A stretch of DNA of 64,000 bases from Saposhnikovia divaricata (GCA_036435485.1 CM071597.1:50885881-50949880), one strand, 5' to 3'; numbered from the stretch's first letter, positions 26,346-38,837 are shown. A program made the numbers and translations. Notes: generated by a model from the letters alone, not told the origin.

Positions 26346-27265
26346 CACTACACTACCATGACCACCACCTGCTTCATCTTCCTCGCGCTCCGCTGCACAG
26401 CCACGACTTGCTGCCGCCGGAGGGCCGCCACGCCACCACCGCCGGCCACCTGCCACCGCGCGGTGGTCTCTTCCCCTCCCCCCGCTGCTATGCTCTGCCA
26501 CACACTCATACACACACATATACATGCATATATATATATATACATCTAATTGATTTAATCTTCCCCCAATTCCCAATTCTAAAAACCTTAATTTTCTCCC
26601 CCTTTTCCCCCAATTTCTCTCTCCCCGACCCCTACTGTTCTGCCGCGTTCTCTTCCCTTGGGCTTGGCCCAATTGTAATGTATTACTCCTATAATTCACT
26701 CCGGGCCCAAATTTAACACTTCTTATTCGCTTTTAAAACAAATAAACGGCTTTTATAAATCGAATTTAAATAGAAAATTCGGAAAATTAAACTTTTCATT
26801 TTTAAAATAAATAATATAAAATTACGAGCACACACATATTTTTAAAATATTTTTCGGATCAAAAATGAATTAAATATGAATTTTACAAATTTTGATCCTT
26901 TAAATACAATAAAACTCTTAAAATCATTTTAAAATACCACAACACCCAAATTAATTCACCCAACAATTTTAAAAACTCAATAAATATATATAATGGAAAT
27001 ATTTCAAAAGATTTCATGATTTTTAATCCCTCCGATAATTTTATAAAATTGACAGAGGATCAAAAATGTATGATTTAAACATATTTAAATCCTCTAAAAT
27101 ACAAATAAAAATACACCGACCTTCACAGCTTACCCAAATCATCATATCATCACATAAATACAATTTCACACACATTCCACTTTTCAACAATAATTACATA
27201 ATAATATCCATAATTTATATTAAATAAATAATTTTAAATTCAAAATTTTCTAGGGCGTTATAGCA

Positions 27266-28880
27266 TATATTGAATTTGCTTGGTTGATTGATTATAATTT
27301 GTTTATTAATATCAGCAAATCATAAAATATGGGTAAGAAAACTCAATAACTTGGTATAATGATTTTACACAAAGAGAGATATTTGTTAACAAAAAACAAT
27401 ATTAAGAAAAAATAAAAAATAGAGTTTCATTTTATTTTGGAGACTTTACATCGTGCATACTACATTTAGTTTAGTTTTGTAACATCTCGGCGTTGTTCTA
27501 AGACACATAATTATATATTTACATAACTTACATACAGAGTGATATTTCATGTAATTGTCATACTTTTTCTATTCGCATATTTCATTTCATCGTGTAGACG
27601 AAAAATTCATGTAGTTTAGTGTCATTTTGTGTTATAATTTCGGTACACGATTCAATGTCATGTCATTTTCGTTCAAGTTACATGACATGAATGTACAAAA
27701 TGATTTGTTAGGTCTACATAAGCTATTTTTGTGTTCAAATTTCGGGTACACGATTCAATATCATATCATTTTCGTTCAAGACCCTAAAGTACACAACATG
27801 AAAGTGCAAAATGATTTTTCAGGTCTACATAAGCTATTTCTTCTTATATATGCCGGAAAAATATAATCACTCTTAAAGGAAAATGAATTTCATGTTATTT
27901 AACCTAATATCTAAATTACAAGGGCACATATATAACAATGTGATTAAGTGTTAATATATTACAAACTTGGTTTCAATTTTATGGACAATATCTTATTTTC
28001 ACAAGTTAGTCAAATAGAAAAAAGATAGTTGATACTCATTTTCATATGTCTTATTTTAAGAGTAAATTAAACTAAAATTTATTATACAATGCATTACTAG
28101 AAAAGAATAAAAAATCCAACATACAAACTTCCAAACTAAAAATGCACATTTTAAGTTGTCTTTATAAATAATCTAAGGTCAATCACCATAAACTCTAACA
28201 ATCATACGTTACTCCAAGAGCGCGATATATTGAATTTGTTTGGTTAATTGATAATATTTATTTTTCAATAGTAAATCAATTCATTAATAAAAGGACATAT
28301 AATTTATAAAAAAGATATTGAACGATCATATAACAAACTATATTAGATGAAAGTTTCTATTGTTATAACTACATTCGTTTCATGTATCTTGCACAATATA
28401 TATCCTTTCTCATATCGCTGCAACCTTTTTTTGATAGATAGTCTAATGATTTATTGGAGTCGTGAGCATTGAGTGTCTATACATTTTTAATATGTAATCG
28501 AAAAAATGAACAACGACCATACGAATATTTCCAATGTATTAATATAATAAATATTTTAAGGTTCCGATATTGAATGAATATACCGAATTCTCAGAATATG
28601 GGTGAAAAATTTGTTAACATGGTACTTAGAAATATTCTCTAACAAAGAGAGAAATAAAATGAAAGCTAAATTTAAAAAAAACAATAAAAAGGGGTTTTGA
28701 ACTTTTTAACGGGGTTTGTATTTTTTTTGATGATTGATTCATAATATTAATATTAATTCAATTGGTATGAATTCACCGATAAGTAATTTTTATACTTAAG
28801 TTAATTAACATTCTAATAAAAATATTTTTTTTCTAAATAATAATTAAAATAATATATTTATATTAATTAATTAATATAAT
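27266..28880. other. Gene-free spacer, AT-rich, with internal repeats
   Basis: No gene is supported here. The segment TATATTGAATTTG(C/T)TTGG occurs at 27266 and 28226, and a second similar block with ATATGGGTRA...ACAAAGAGAGA appears near 27330 and 28605, suggesting an old duplication of roughly 1 kb. The stretch may be a non-autonomous Helitron that ends at 28915, but its 5' end was not identified. Confidence 0.4.
27632..27840 (+). repeat. Tandem duplication of about 108 bp
   Basis: Two imperfect copies share GTACACGATTCAAT, CATTTTCGTTCAAG and GGTCTACATAAGCTATTT, at 27640-27733 and 27746-27840. The open frame across them is a by-product of the repeat. Confidence 0.65.
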
Positions 28881-28888
28881 TTATCGGT

Positions 28889-28916
28889 CGGTGCGTAGCA
28901 CGGGTAGAACGCTAGT
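28889..28916 (+). mobile_element. Helitron-like 3' terminus
   Basis: GTGCGTAGCAC (28891-28901) can form a short GTGC/GCAC hairpin, followed 10 bases later by CTAG (28912-28915) and T. A hairpin just upstream of CTRR with a 3' T flank is the Helitron 3' end signature, and GTGCGTAGCACGGG is close to ends seen in plant Helitrons. The 5' TC end and any RepHel gene are not seen, so the element would be non-autonomous. Confidence 0.45.
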
Positions 28917-29247
28917 TTATTTAATAAAATAAACAAATAATATTATTACTACTAATAAATAATTGATTATCTTTTTTAACTAAAACGTTAAAACATCTCC
29001 TTCTCTAAAAATATAAAAATATCATAGGAAATATTTATATAAATATTATAATTAAACCATTTCAGTTAAAAATTTTAAACCTAAAAATTTCACATCTTGA
29101 AATTTTTAATAACATAAAATTTTTAATGACAAACTAAATAAAAATTATATTATATTTAAAAAATTTGTGCATCCTATAGGTTGGAAACTAGTAAAATAAA
29201 TTGAAATTATTGTCAAAAGAAATAAAAAGTGAAATTGGATTGGGGTA

Positions 29248-29253
29248 GGCCCA
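29248..29253. promoter_or_regulatory. Site II-type motif (GGCCCA) upstream of the proteasome gene
   Basis: TAGGCCCAAAT lies about 340 bp upstream of the proteasome start codon and about 50-60 bp before the likely 5' end of the transcript. TGGGCC/GGCCCA (site II) elements are common in promoters of plant housekeeping and proteasome genes and bind TCP factors. No clear TATA box is nearby, as often in such promoters. Only the motif and position support it. Confidence 0.35.
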
Positions 29254-29299
29254 AATTCTGTAAAGATTAGATCCGACCCGATCGTCCGTGGATGCTGCC

Positions 29300-29516
29300 T
29301 TGCTTGTTTCACAAGAAGGGGGGAGACTACTTAGACGCCGAAAAGAACCCCATCTACACACACATTCCTCCTTCGCTTCTGATTTTTCACATACATTTTC
29401 TGCAAGGTACTCTTCACACTCCAACAATTTAATCTCTTTTATCTCTAATTTGTGTTTCTCATTCTCTTGAATTTCAATTTTTATATTAATTATTACTTCT
29501 AATTACCTGTACTAAT

Positions 29517-29557
<41 letters not shown>

Positions 29558-29589
29558 TGTGTTTGTTGCAGATTTAGATAAATTTCAAC
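29300..29589 (+). other. 5' leader with one intron of the proteasome gene
   Basis: A likely non-coding exon ends TTCTGCAAG before GTACTC at 29407. The intron runs to TTGTTGCAG at 29571, leaving an 18-base leader before the ATG at 29590. The intron contains a (CT)16 tract (29521-29552). The splice pattern is inferred from consensus sites; the transcription start is not known. Confidence 0.5.
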
Positions 29590-32500
29590 ATGTTTCTCAC
29601 CAGGTACAATTACTTTAATATACACTCGAAATCTAGGGGTTTCTTAGATATCTCACTCATTTTTTATATGTTTGTAATTGTGGATCTGTTTGATATAATT
29701 CAAGGACTGAGTACGATAGAGGTGTTAATACCTTCTCTCCCGAAGGTCGATTGTTTCAGGTCGAATACGCGATTGAGGCCATTAAGGTACTCAATACTAA
29801 CTGTATTCAATAATCATGAGAATTTGTGATATATGCTTCTCTTTCGTACTTAATTTGTAGCACTTTTTTATATGTTCAGCTTACTTTGTTATAATAAGTA
29901 AGATTGTAATTGTTGTTGGTTTTGCGATTGACTGTTTAAACAGTTAGGTTCAACTGCTATTGGTTTAAAGACCAAGGAAGGAGTTGTTCTTGCTGTTGAA
30001 AAGCGTATCACTTCAACACTTTTGGTATGCTGTCCTTTCCACTTGCATCTTTATTGTTATTTTACATAGATATAATTAGATTGTTCTCTTCTATGTGGCA
30101 ATCGTGTAACTTAATTGTGCAAGTTTGTTGATGGTTGATAAAGGTTAATATCTACTAATGTATGCACTCAATTTCCGAGATTCAAGTGTTGAAATCTAAA
30201 TCTTAAAGCTCACCATCTTAACACAATGACTAGTACTGTATATCCAAGGCATGGCAATGAGTCTTCAAATATAGTCAAACTGTAGGTAGGATGATCTGTA
30301 CGCAGACAGTGGATTATCAGTTATTGACGGAAGAATTGTTTTGTATCTTCGGACGAAGAAAGGTTGAGAGAACAACTTATACTACTATTAATTTCTCAAG
30401 TAATATATGTTAGTTAAAATAATTGAAAAGAATAAGCTAATGACTGGAATGACATTTCTATATGAAATGTGTTTTCATTTATATTTTTAAACTGTAATAG
30501 TTTTTCTCTGGTCTAGACTGATGTTCTTTTGGGTTGGAAGGGCTGGAATCAGGGAGGAACGGTGACAGGGAATGAGAATACAAGGAACCTTTTATATTTA
30601 TTAGTAAATAGTGAATGGTTTAATTATGGGAAATTAGTGTTTTTATTTCTATGTTTTGTACGGAGACAGAAGTTCTTTAAATATGTAGGTTATTGATAAT
30701 AATTCAATTCTACATAAGGATGTATCCCCACATTATCTTAGATGTGTTTTGATTATTAAATATTGCATTAAGTCTCTCCCTTGATGGGTTGCGTTCCAAA
30801 ATCGTCTTTTCAGCAGCTGGGAAACTTTGGGGGTAATGGATTTTCCATGGTTAATCCACCCAGTTCACCGTTATTAGCAATTTTATCTCACAAGTCCTTG
30901 TTCATTAATCTTTTTCTGCCTCAAATAGAATGAAATTTGTTCTCTTTTGCGAGTAAATGTTTATAACTTCCATTTCTTTCCCGATTCCATTCTTGCTGGG
31001 TATAACTTGTAACTTGTAAGTTAAGCCCAATGCCACCAATATTGGTATGAATGCTCATTCCCCTCTATTATTTATTTCTCAGCAAACCCTGTCCTAGAGA
31101 ATTTGCACTCTTTGAATTTTAATTTATCACTCTTTACACCTGTATTCTTCTCTTTATCTTTTTTGTTCAAGATTTTCCATTCTGTTCCTACATTTTCCAC
31201 TCCAACCCAATGGAACATGCTCAGTATACAATAGTCACTCTAATTTTCCTAATTTAAAATTTCTTTTCAGGAGCCTAGTAGTGTCGAAAAAATCATGGAA
31301 ATTGATGAGCACATAGGTTGTGCAATGAGTGGATTAATTGCAGATGCTCGCACACTTGTGGAACATGCACGAGTTGAAACTCAGGTATATCTCTTCTCAC
31401 CTGCATATTACTAATTCTAATTAGGTAATACTGTGATGGGATATGTATTTTATATCCGTTTTCATTTTTGTTAGAATCATAGATTCTCATATGGTGAACC
31501 AATGACCGTCGAGTCCACGACGCAAGCACTTTGTGATCTGGCTTTGCGGTTTGGTGAAGGTGACGAAGAATCAATGGTTAGTTGGCTGCTCTAAATCCTT
31601 TTTAAGTCACCATTGCTGGCTATCATTTTAAACTTCATCTCTTTTGTATGAATGCTAGAAGATTAGTTCCAGACATCCACACACTGTAATGTCTTTCTCT
31701 GCATCACTTATTGTTCATAAATTCCAGACCAACAAGTTTTCCATTTAAATATATAACTAATATATCATTCGTTTGCTAAGTTTAGCCAAGTTAGATGCTC
31801 AGAAATGGTATAACATATGAATATATGAATATTATTATAACCTAATTTGAACATTGCACATGATGTATTTTATATTGTAGATTACTTGTTTCTTCTACTA
31901 TTGGGCATGTTGGTATTTGGATTACCAATACGTTGAAAATAGTTAATATAGATAATATTTCTGCGCAGAACATATATAATTTGAAATATGAATGGTGTTG
32001 CCATAGGACACCTTATACCGCCATGGACTTGCGATGGTGTCCTGGCACAGTGGCATTACATTTAAAGCCCTTGGTGCCGTAACAACCGTTGAAAGAATGC
32101 TTCAATTTTTAGTCCGTGTTATATTAGATTTGATGTGCGTGTTAAGTGCTGTCTCTTATATTGTTGCAAGTAGCGAGTCATATATTCATTTGGAATAGTA
32201 ATATATCAATGTTATCTTTTCAGTCAAGGATCATGAGCAAAATTCTGGCACTACCATTATAATATTTTTCAAACTATCATTATGGGGTACAAATAACTTA
32301 AAATTGTGCACCCCTAAAATTAGGCAACAGTGAAACAAGTTTAAATGGATTGTCAAAATGCTTCTGTGATGCCGATAAAATCTAATTTTTTCACTCTTAA
32401 TTGATATAATTCTTGTGTCTGTCATCGCTTGCTGGTCTCTTCTACATAGTTTCTTTTGTTTGTTTTTGTGTGTGTGTGTGTGTGTTTCTTACTTGTTAGT

Positions 32501-34633
32501 TTTAACATTGCAACAGTAATGTTTAGGCTTTGGGAATTTTGCAAGTAATCCTACATGGTAGTATAAGATATAAATTACTGGGTTTACTTGTGTGCTGTAG
32601 CCTGTATGTGTGAACTATGTCATCCTTTAGTTAAACACAAAGCTTAGCTTATGGATTTAAAGTATGTTTGCAAATGCTTGTTTTATGCATCCATACACGA
32701 ATCTGATGTTTCAGTGCGGAAAAGTTGTAGTTTGATGAGCCTTCTTATAACTCTGTTCCCACTTGTCATCTTCGTGTATTCCTTTTTAAATTTCAGTGTC
32801 CATTTGCATGTGGCATGTACTAGATTTTTCCACCTCCATTCATTAAGCCTTTGTAATGCTTTATTTTGTTTTGCCTTTACAGTCTCGACCATTTGGGGTA
32901 TCACTACTGATTGCTGGCCATGATGAGAATGGTCCCAGTCTGTAAGTATCTCTAAATACATTTTTAGCTTTTGTGGATTATATTCTTCTTTCCCCTGTGG
33001 TTGGTTTCAGGTCAGAATAAAGATTTATTATAATAAATTACTTATTAAAGGGCTTTTTTCATTATTTGAACTTGTCAATTTGTTTCATTTTTGTGCTAGT
33101 ATTATCTAGAGTGCAAGGAAGTGAGTCTGCCATGTAGAAGTATCATATCTGTTTGTGGCATGTTTTTATACTGTGTACTCATATATGATGTTTTAGTGTC
33201 TAATCAGGCCCTGTATCGTTCTGTAGTTTGTATTGGTTTCTGTAATTGCATGTCATTTCTTTTTATTCTTCCATGTGTAAGCTGTCAACTTTTTACCTCT
33301 GCTCTGCCTGCAGTAGTTTTTTCTCATTTTCTAATTGTGGGGTGGAGGGTTTGGTTTTTTTTCTCATTTTCTGATTGTGGGGTGGAGGTTTGGGGTTTGC
33401 CTTCATATTTAAGATAATTAGTCACTCTTAGTTCTTGATTTTCCATTTTCAATTTCTTGAGTTGTATAGTCTAATAATTTTATTATTTTAGCAATTTGTC
33501 AAATTATGGGGAGTGTGTTATGTGCAGGTACTATACAGATCCTTCTGGCACATTCTGGCAATGTAACGGGAAGGCCATTGGTTCTGGTTCTGAAGGTGCC
33601 GATAGCTCTCTACAGGAGCAATATAACAAGGTTTTTTTAGTTTTTACTTGGTCTTCATTAGAGTGTGTACACCTAGAAGATTGAATTTTGGTTCAGAGCA
33701 TTTTCAGAATTTCGTGAAATTCAATTAAATATTGCTTTGCATGATATGATCACAAAATGAGATGGAGATGGTAATTTTTGTTTATCCCAATAAGCGAAGA
33801 TTGGAAAATGGTTAGGGTCTATCATACCCACCCAAAGGCTGAAATGTCATTAGATTGCAAATTTGCAATGTTATTTACTTAGTAAGGATATGGTTTACAA
33901 GATACTGAGACATTTGGTATCCCTTTTTTTTTTTCTTAATATGGTGTACATTTTATTAACATTTTGCACTGTTGTTTTGACTTGTTCAATTTATTGTTTT
34001 GTTTGCAGGATTTAACCCTTAGAGAAGCTGAAACAATCGCTCTTTCAGTTCTTAAGCAAGTTATGGAGGAAAAAGTAAGACCCTCTTATGAATTTTGATA
34101 TTTTTTGTTTCTTAAAGCTGCAACTGCCCTTTTAAGCAATTTTTCAGAGGCCTTGTGATTTTGTCACTGTAATGTGGTCATCTGCTTGGCTTCAGTGCGG
34201 TAATTTGGAGAAATGATTTAATTATATGTTCATAAAATCTTAATGTGTGTGAAACTTAATTAATTACTTGGAAGCTGATCTAGTAAACCCAGTTCTGTCT
34301 GCCTTTGGTACCGAGATATGCCACATGCTGAAGCTTGCTATTTCTGCTCGACTTTGTAATGCCTGATACATCATGTAAATTGTTTCAGTTATGAATTGTT
34401 TGACATGATTTTTTGAGGCTTTTAAATCTGAACAGTTTCTTGGAAATGACAGAAGAGATTGTGTTTGTGGGTTTAGGATTTGGAATTTCACTGCCTGACC
34501 CTGAACAAATATAAACCTTTTATCTTTTTTTTGTTAATAGGTAACCCCCAACAATGTGGACATAGCGAAGGTAGCTCCATCTTACCATTTGTACACCCCA
34601 GCTGAGGTGGAGGCTGTCATCGCTCGTCTATGA
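29590..34633 (+). CDS. PAE1: 20S proteasome subunit alpha type-5
   Basis: This encodes one of the seven alpha subunits forming the outer, gate-bearing rings of the 20S proteasome in cytosol and nucleus. Nine coding exons with GT-AG introns: 29590-29603, 29705-29786, 29944-30024, 31271-31384, 31475-31576, 32883-32941, 33528-33630, 34009-34074, 34541-34633. They join in frame to 237 codons, the length of Arabidopsis PAE1. The N-terminal alpha signature YDRGVNTFSPEGRLFQVEYA is at residues 8-27, followed by LGSTAIG and KRITSTLL. Residues 84-127 carry the IADAR..VEHAR and SYGEPMTVE blocks, and the C-terminus is EVEAVIARL. Alpha subunits lack the catalytic threonine, as here. All splice sites look normal. 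It should be a functional constitutive gene; intron 3 is the largest (1246 bp). Confidence 0.96.
33297..33390 (+). repeat. Small tandem duplication in intron 6 of the proteasome gene
   Basis: TTTTCTCATTTTCTRATTGTGGGGTGGAGG occurs twice, about 48 bp apart. It lies in the intron between 32941 and 33528, away from the splice sites, and has no evident role. Confidence 0.6.
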
Positions 34634-35085
34634 AATCATCGTCCGGAACTTCTGGTCTGCTTGGTTTTCGTTACTTTCCGTACTAGTTTTCTGGCGTTGT
34701 AATGGATTCTCTTTTCGTATGGAGTTTCAACCATGTAACAGTTACTATTATGCAAACAGGCTCAGGTTTCTTTGAAAGATTGAAGGATATTCGTACCTAA
34801 CTGAAACTTGAACCTTAGTTGGAGAATCATATTGGACCTTGAACTCTAGATTTCTTTATTCTGTTTTTGTGTTATTGCGCAACAATGATTTTTCCATGGT
34901 GCTGTTGCATGAATTCGGTAATATTAAATCTGAAGGCAGGTTATATATCTGCAATGCTGGTAGATTCTGATTTATGATATTTCCTCCATCCTGATTTCTG
35001 TATGATCTTACTTTTATCCAGTTGCATGCAACTAGTGCTATAGTAGTTCTTTCTTAATCAGTATATGTATATATATATATATATG
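34634..35085 (+). other. Proteasome gene 3' untranslated region and spacer
   Basis: Sequence after the stop codon holds no ORF. It is T-rich and ends in a (TA)n run at about 35065-35084 that borders a hairpin element. I see no canonical AATAAA close to the stop, so the poly(A) site is undetermined. Confidence 0.4.
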
Positions 35086-35469
35086 AGTTGCACTCCATGA
35101 AGAACACCTTATATAAAGAACAATAAAGAACATCTCATATTTAATTCAATATAAGAGTTCCGTTATGACATCCAATACAAAAAGTTCTTATTTTTTTATC
35201 TTCTATCCATTTAGCAAAAAAAAAAAAGTTTAAAAATTTATTTTGGAAAAAACACTGTTCATGATGACATCAGCAGTGATGTCATGAACAGTGATTTTTT
35301 TCAAAATTTTTTTTTAGATTTTTTTTTTTTGCTGGATGGATTGAAGATAAAAAAATAAGAACTTTTTGTATTGGGTGCCCCTGGCGGAGCCAATGGATCT
35401 ATTGAAATAAATGATTTTATAGTGTTCTTTATTGTTTGTTATATAAGAGTGTTCTGTATGGAGCAAAGG
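35086..35469. mobile_element. Palindromic MITE-like element A
   Basis: Nearly the whole 384-bp stretch folds on itself. The outer arms pair CTCCATGAAGAACAC with the complement of GTGTTCTGTATGGAG. The middle arms pair AAAAAGTTCTTATTTTTTT with its complement near 35345-35368. The centre is CACTGTTCATGATGACATCA (35253-35272) against TGATGTCATGAACAGTG (35277-35293). It is flanked on both sides by (TA)n. No transposase is encoded. The structure fits a foldback MITE that inserted into a TA microsatellite, like the rice Micron family. Confidence 0.7.
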
Positions 35470-35490
35470 CCTATATATATATATATATAG

Positions 35491-35863
35491 GCTAACGTTC
35501 AAATAGAAACAACCTTAGAATAGAAACTAGAAACCTACACTAAATAAATTATATTTCATTTATTTTAATGGCCCCACTAGGGGCACCTTCACAAAAAACG
35601 TTTAAAATTCTTGGCTCTATTCAACAAAAATATAAAAAAAAATAAAAAAATTTAAAAAAAGTTACTGTTCACGTGCCACGTCATCACGTGAACAGTACTT
35701 TTTTTATTTAATTTTTTTATATTTTTGTTGAATAGAGACAATAATTTTAAACGTTTTTTGTATTGAAGTACCCCTAATTTGGTCATTATATTAGCTTGAA
35801 ATATTTAATTTAGGTTTAGTTTCTAGTTTCTATTCTAAGTTAGTTTATATTAGAACAAGACCC
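35491..35863. mobile_element. Palindromic MITE-like element B, related to A
   Basis: The arms pair CTTAGAATAGAAACTAGAAA (35513-35532) with its complement at 35819-35838. The centre is TACTGTTCACGTG (35663-35675) and CACGTGAACAGTA (35685-35697), perfect 13-bp arms around a 9-base loop. It shares with element A the central ACTGTTCA core and a block TTTTTGTATTG...CCCCT. It is bounded by CCTATATATA...TAGG tracts on both sides. The two CACGTG motifs are G-box sequences; whether they matter for nearby genes is unknown. Confidence 0.7.
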
Positions 35864-35992
35864 TATATATATATAGGCAAATACCATGTACGAGTTGCTA
35901 ATCGCTTATAAATAAGAAAGTAAAAACAGAATTGTGTAAATATATCCCTACCAGTAATATATAACGTGCCTTAGTCTCTAGAGCTTATGCAC

Positions 35993-36060
35993 CAACGGAG
36001 AACAATAGTTGATCCATCAAACGAATCAACGGAGAACAATAGTTGATCCATCAAACGAAT
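35993..36060. repeat. Perfect 34-bp tandem duplication
   Basis: The unit CAACGGAGAACAATAGTTGA...AAACGAAT occurs twice without change (35993-36026 and 36027-36060), then a third copy starts CAACGGA and diverges. It lies 350 bp past the stop codon of the pectin methylesterase gene. The identity suggests a recent event. Confidence 0.85.
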
Positions 36061-36407
36061 CAACGGATTACGGATTGATGTGGTTTAGTGATGTAGTAGT
36101 TCTTTACAAGTCTATCAATAACATTAAAGGTCATTGATTCATCACCTCACTAAAATTTGATAGAGTGATTGTTGTTTTAATCAAAGGCCAGGCTCATGCT
36201 CTTGCCGTCTGACCATTCTAGATCCAAATGATAACCAATATACTTGTTAACTGTTTCGCTTTAATCTCATAAAAGAACTATTAGATGTCAGAAGTACAGA
36301 TCAAAATCACATAAAAATACCATTTCAATATTGTATTGTCAAACTACGAATATTACAGTATGCTTTGTTCCTTAAATTAAATTAAAAAAAATAAACACAA
36401 CCAATTC

Positions 36408-38366
36408 TTAAAGCTTTGAATCGAAAGCCACGTCTGTTGCTGGCAGCCATGAACTACCCTGTATAAAACTTTCAACAGTAAACTTTGATGCCTGTTGGGC
36501 CGTGAAAGGAACCTTATATCCAGACCATTTAACTCTTTTGTCAAGAGTTGCTCCTGGACCAGTGTTTTCATATTCGGCATAAACTATAGTACTGGGCGGC
36601 TCAACATTCCTGACCCACTCAATCCAACCCAATGGATGCAAAAAGGATCCAATAGCTGACTGCATGATAACAGTAGTTGAGAAGTCTTTCCAGGGCCTGC
36701 CAAGATATACTGGGGCTTTGACTTGATCAAAGGCTGAAATGGTACATTTTTGTATTGAAATGCCAGTGTTTTGATTCGGATCTTTTTTCCCTTGAGCCGT
36801 AATTGTCACGAACTGGTTTTCCATGGGTTGTCTTGGCATGATATTGCAGTTTTGGAAAACAACAGCAGCGTTCCCGAATATGAAGTCAATGGTGCCAGTG
36901 ATATCGCAATCTCGGTAGAACTGACGGTGGGAATGGGCGTAGAGAGTGTCTTGAAAAGCGTCGAAAGTGCACCGGTAAAATACTGATAAATCGGAGCCGG
37001 ATCGGAAAGCTACTGCCTGGTGCTTTTCTGGTCCGGCTGTGTTCTTGAAGGTCATATCTTTTGCGATAAATCCCTTTCCCGCAACGGCTGCACATTGACA
37101 AACACAAAATCAATCAATAACTATATTAATTAAATGATATTTATTGGATCATGTTCTGCTCTCTTTTAGCCTACAAATTGTACAAACTAGCAACAGATTA
37201 CCAGCAGTCCAAATCAATGTAATAGTACTACAAATGAACAATCTCAGCCTTGCAAATTAACAATTCGTAGTCTGTTGGATAAATTAGTTTGTATTTGAAC
37301 GAAATGGGTACTTACCGAAAGTAGCAGTGGAGAATGTGGGAGTTCCATCGATAAAATTCAAGCTGCCTGAAACAATGGTCTTAGCCTTGCCATCCCCATA
37401 AATCATTACATTCCACATAGATTTATCGAGTATGTTGTTCTCAACATAGGTCCCTGCTTTCACATAAATCACAAACCTCGTCTTGCTTTTCTTCGGAATC
37501 TTCCCAACCGCTTCCCTAATTGTCTTAACATCCCCGGTTCCATCGCTAGCCACCGTTACATGAGGCTTTGGCTTGACCTCTTGTAGCAGCCTTCTGTCGC
37601 CTAAAGATACCCACTCCGGAAACCCATGGCCTCCGCTTTGACCAACACCCAGCAATCTCCGATGGACAGGAACATTGAACTTGGCAAGTACTCCCAGAAT
37701 CTTGGCCACTATGCTCAAACTATTGCTCGCATATTGGGCTGGTTTGTCCATGGCATCTCCTAGTGAGGCTGTGGCATTGAATTCATCGAGAGCGTCTAAG
37801 CACGTCTCCTGATCTGTAATGGTGGCGCTGAGCCAGGTTTTGAGATCACTGAGCTTGCTCACAGACAGAAATTTCTCCCCCTTGACCTCATTCACATCCA
37901 TCGCATTAAGCGTATCATTTAGCCTGTCCAAAGCATCGTCCACCACAACTTGACAGACCTCGAAAGCCTTCTTTGCGCCAGGATCTACTGTCTTTGCGAC
38001 AATACTCTGAGACAAAGAGCGCATAGAGTCAATGACTACGCGTAGCGAAATCCTGAAAAGCTCTTCTGGATCTGCAGTGTTTCCCAAGTTGAGAGCAGAG
38101 ATACTGGAGTAGCATGACTCAGGGTACAATGTTTCTTTGCACACTGCATTCAGCGCTGCAACTGAACTCGAAGGAGAAGACGAGGACGATGATTTGTTGT
38201 TCTTCTTGTGAACAACAGTTCCAATCACCGCGCCTATGATAATCGCGACGAGCAGAACGACGGATACAATAAGAATTACGAGACGCTTTCGTGTTTTCTT
38301 ACGGAATGCTGCTTCTTCCACCGGATCGACCTTGCCATACCCCTTGAATGAATTTATTGAATCCAT
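36408..38366 (-). CDS. Pectin methylesterase with N-terminal inhibitor (pro) domain
   Basis: The enzyme removes methyl esters from homogalacturonan in the cell wall. Two exons, 38366-37316 and 37087-36408, join across a 228-bp GT-AG intron into 576 codons, usual for a type I PME. A membrane/signal-anchor segment spans residues 29-52 (LVILIVSVVLLVAIIIGAV). The inhibitor domain follows, with Cys76 and Cys85. Two RRLL subtilase processing sites lie at residues 236-239 and 258-261. The catalytic domain starts near 267: GTYVEN, Gln374 (HQAVA), Gln396-Asp397 (QDTL), Asp418 (GTIDFIFG), Arg481 and Trp483 (LGRPWK). Spacing of Gln374, Gln396, Asp397 and Asp418 fits the carrot enzyme. All catalytic residues are present, so it should be active after secretion and cleavage. 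The family is large and no particular orthologue is claimed. Confidence 0.95.
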
Positions 38367-38521
38367 GATATCTAAAGAAGAGTAGATAAGTTATGTCTGT
38401 ATAAACTAATGTGTTTAAGGATGTAGTACTACTAGACTAGTGAATTGGCTTTTAGGTTTTATAGAGAGTTTTTAAGATTTCGATAGGTTTGTTCTTTTCA
38501 TTGGCTAAACTGTCTAGCGCC

Positions 38522-38529
38522 TATATATA
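38522..38529 (-). promoter_or_regulatory. Possible TATA box of the pectin methylesterase gene
   Basis: Minus-strand TATATATA, in GTTTATATATAGG, lies about 156 bp upstream of the start codon, a reasonable core promoter position. There is no further support. Confidence 0.35.
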
Positions 38530-38837
38530 AACTAGCTGTACAAACCTGGTCCGAGTAAGATAAATGGTTACATTAACAACCAACCGATCCTCACATGCTA
38601 TTGTTACTAATCATATTTTTTTTGCGATTATAAAATTTTTGTAATATTTACATTAATTGCAGATAAAATGATAACATTCACATTAATATTTAGTGTTATT
38701 TTAAAAATAATATATATTTAGTGCTACTTCTTTTTCTATAAAAATAATCACGAACATAATATGTTCGTAAAGATTATAATAATTATATATCAGGAACCGG
38801 AATTTTTAATTAATAAAATAACACGAAGCAGAAGGAG

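Larger units (their letters stand above)
24797..27265 (-). mobile_element. Old Tekay-like gypsy 5' LTR, proximal segment
   Basis: This continues the LTR broken at 20221. On the minus strand the LTR starts TGCTATAACGCCC at 27265, giving TG...CA ends with the CTACA end at 18122. There is no polypurine tract beyond 27265, as expected for a 5' LTR. A ~110-bp direct duplication (25137-25220 and 25258-25340, core ACTTACGCTATATCAATGAT), a long CT tract and a GC-rich patch lie inside. I see no host gene. Confidence 0.6.

Noticed and set aside
26265..26716. Long frames on both strands over the CT tract and GC-rich patch
   Set aside because: They are driven by low complexity (runs of Arg-Glu or Ser-Leu) and overlap on opposite strands, with no domain or splice context.
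27479..27870. Possible further LTR starting TGTAACATC
   Set aside because: The start looks LTR-like, but no matching end, target duplication, PBS or PPT could be found; the region is better described as a local tandem duplication.
32651..33417. Open frames within the proteasome gene introns
   Set aside because: They lie in introns 5 and 6, are flanked by correct splice sites of the real gene, and have no conserved content.
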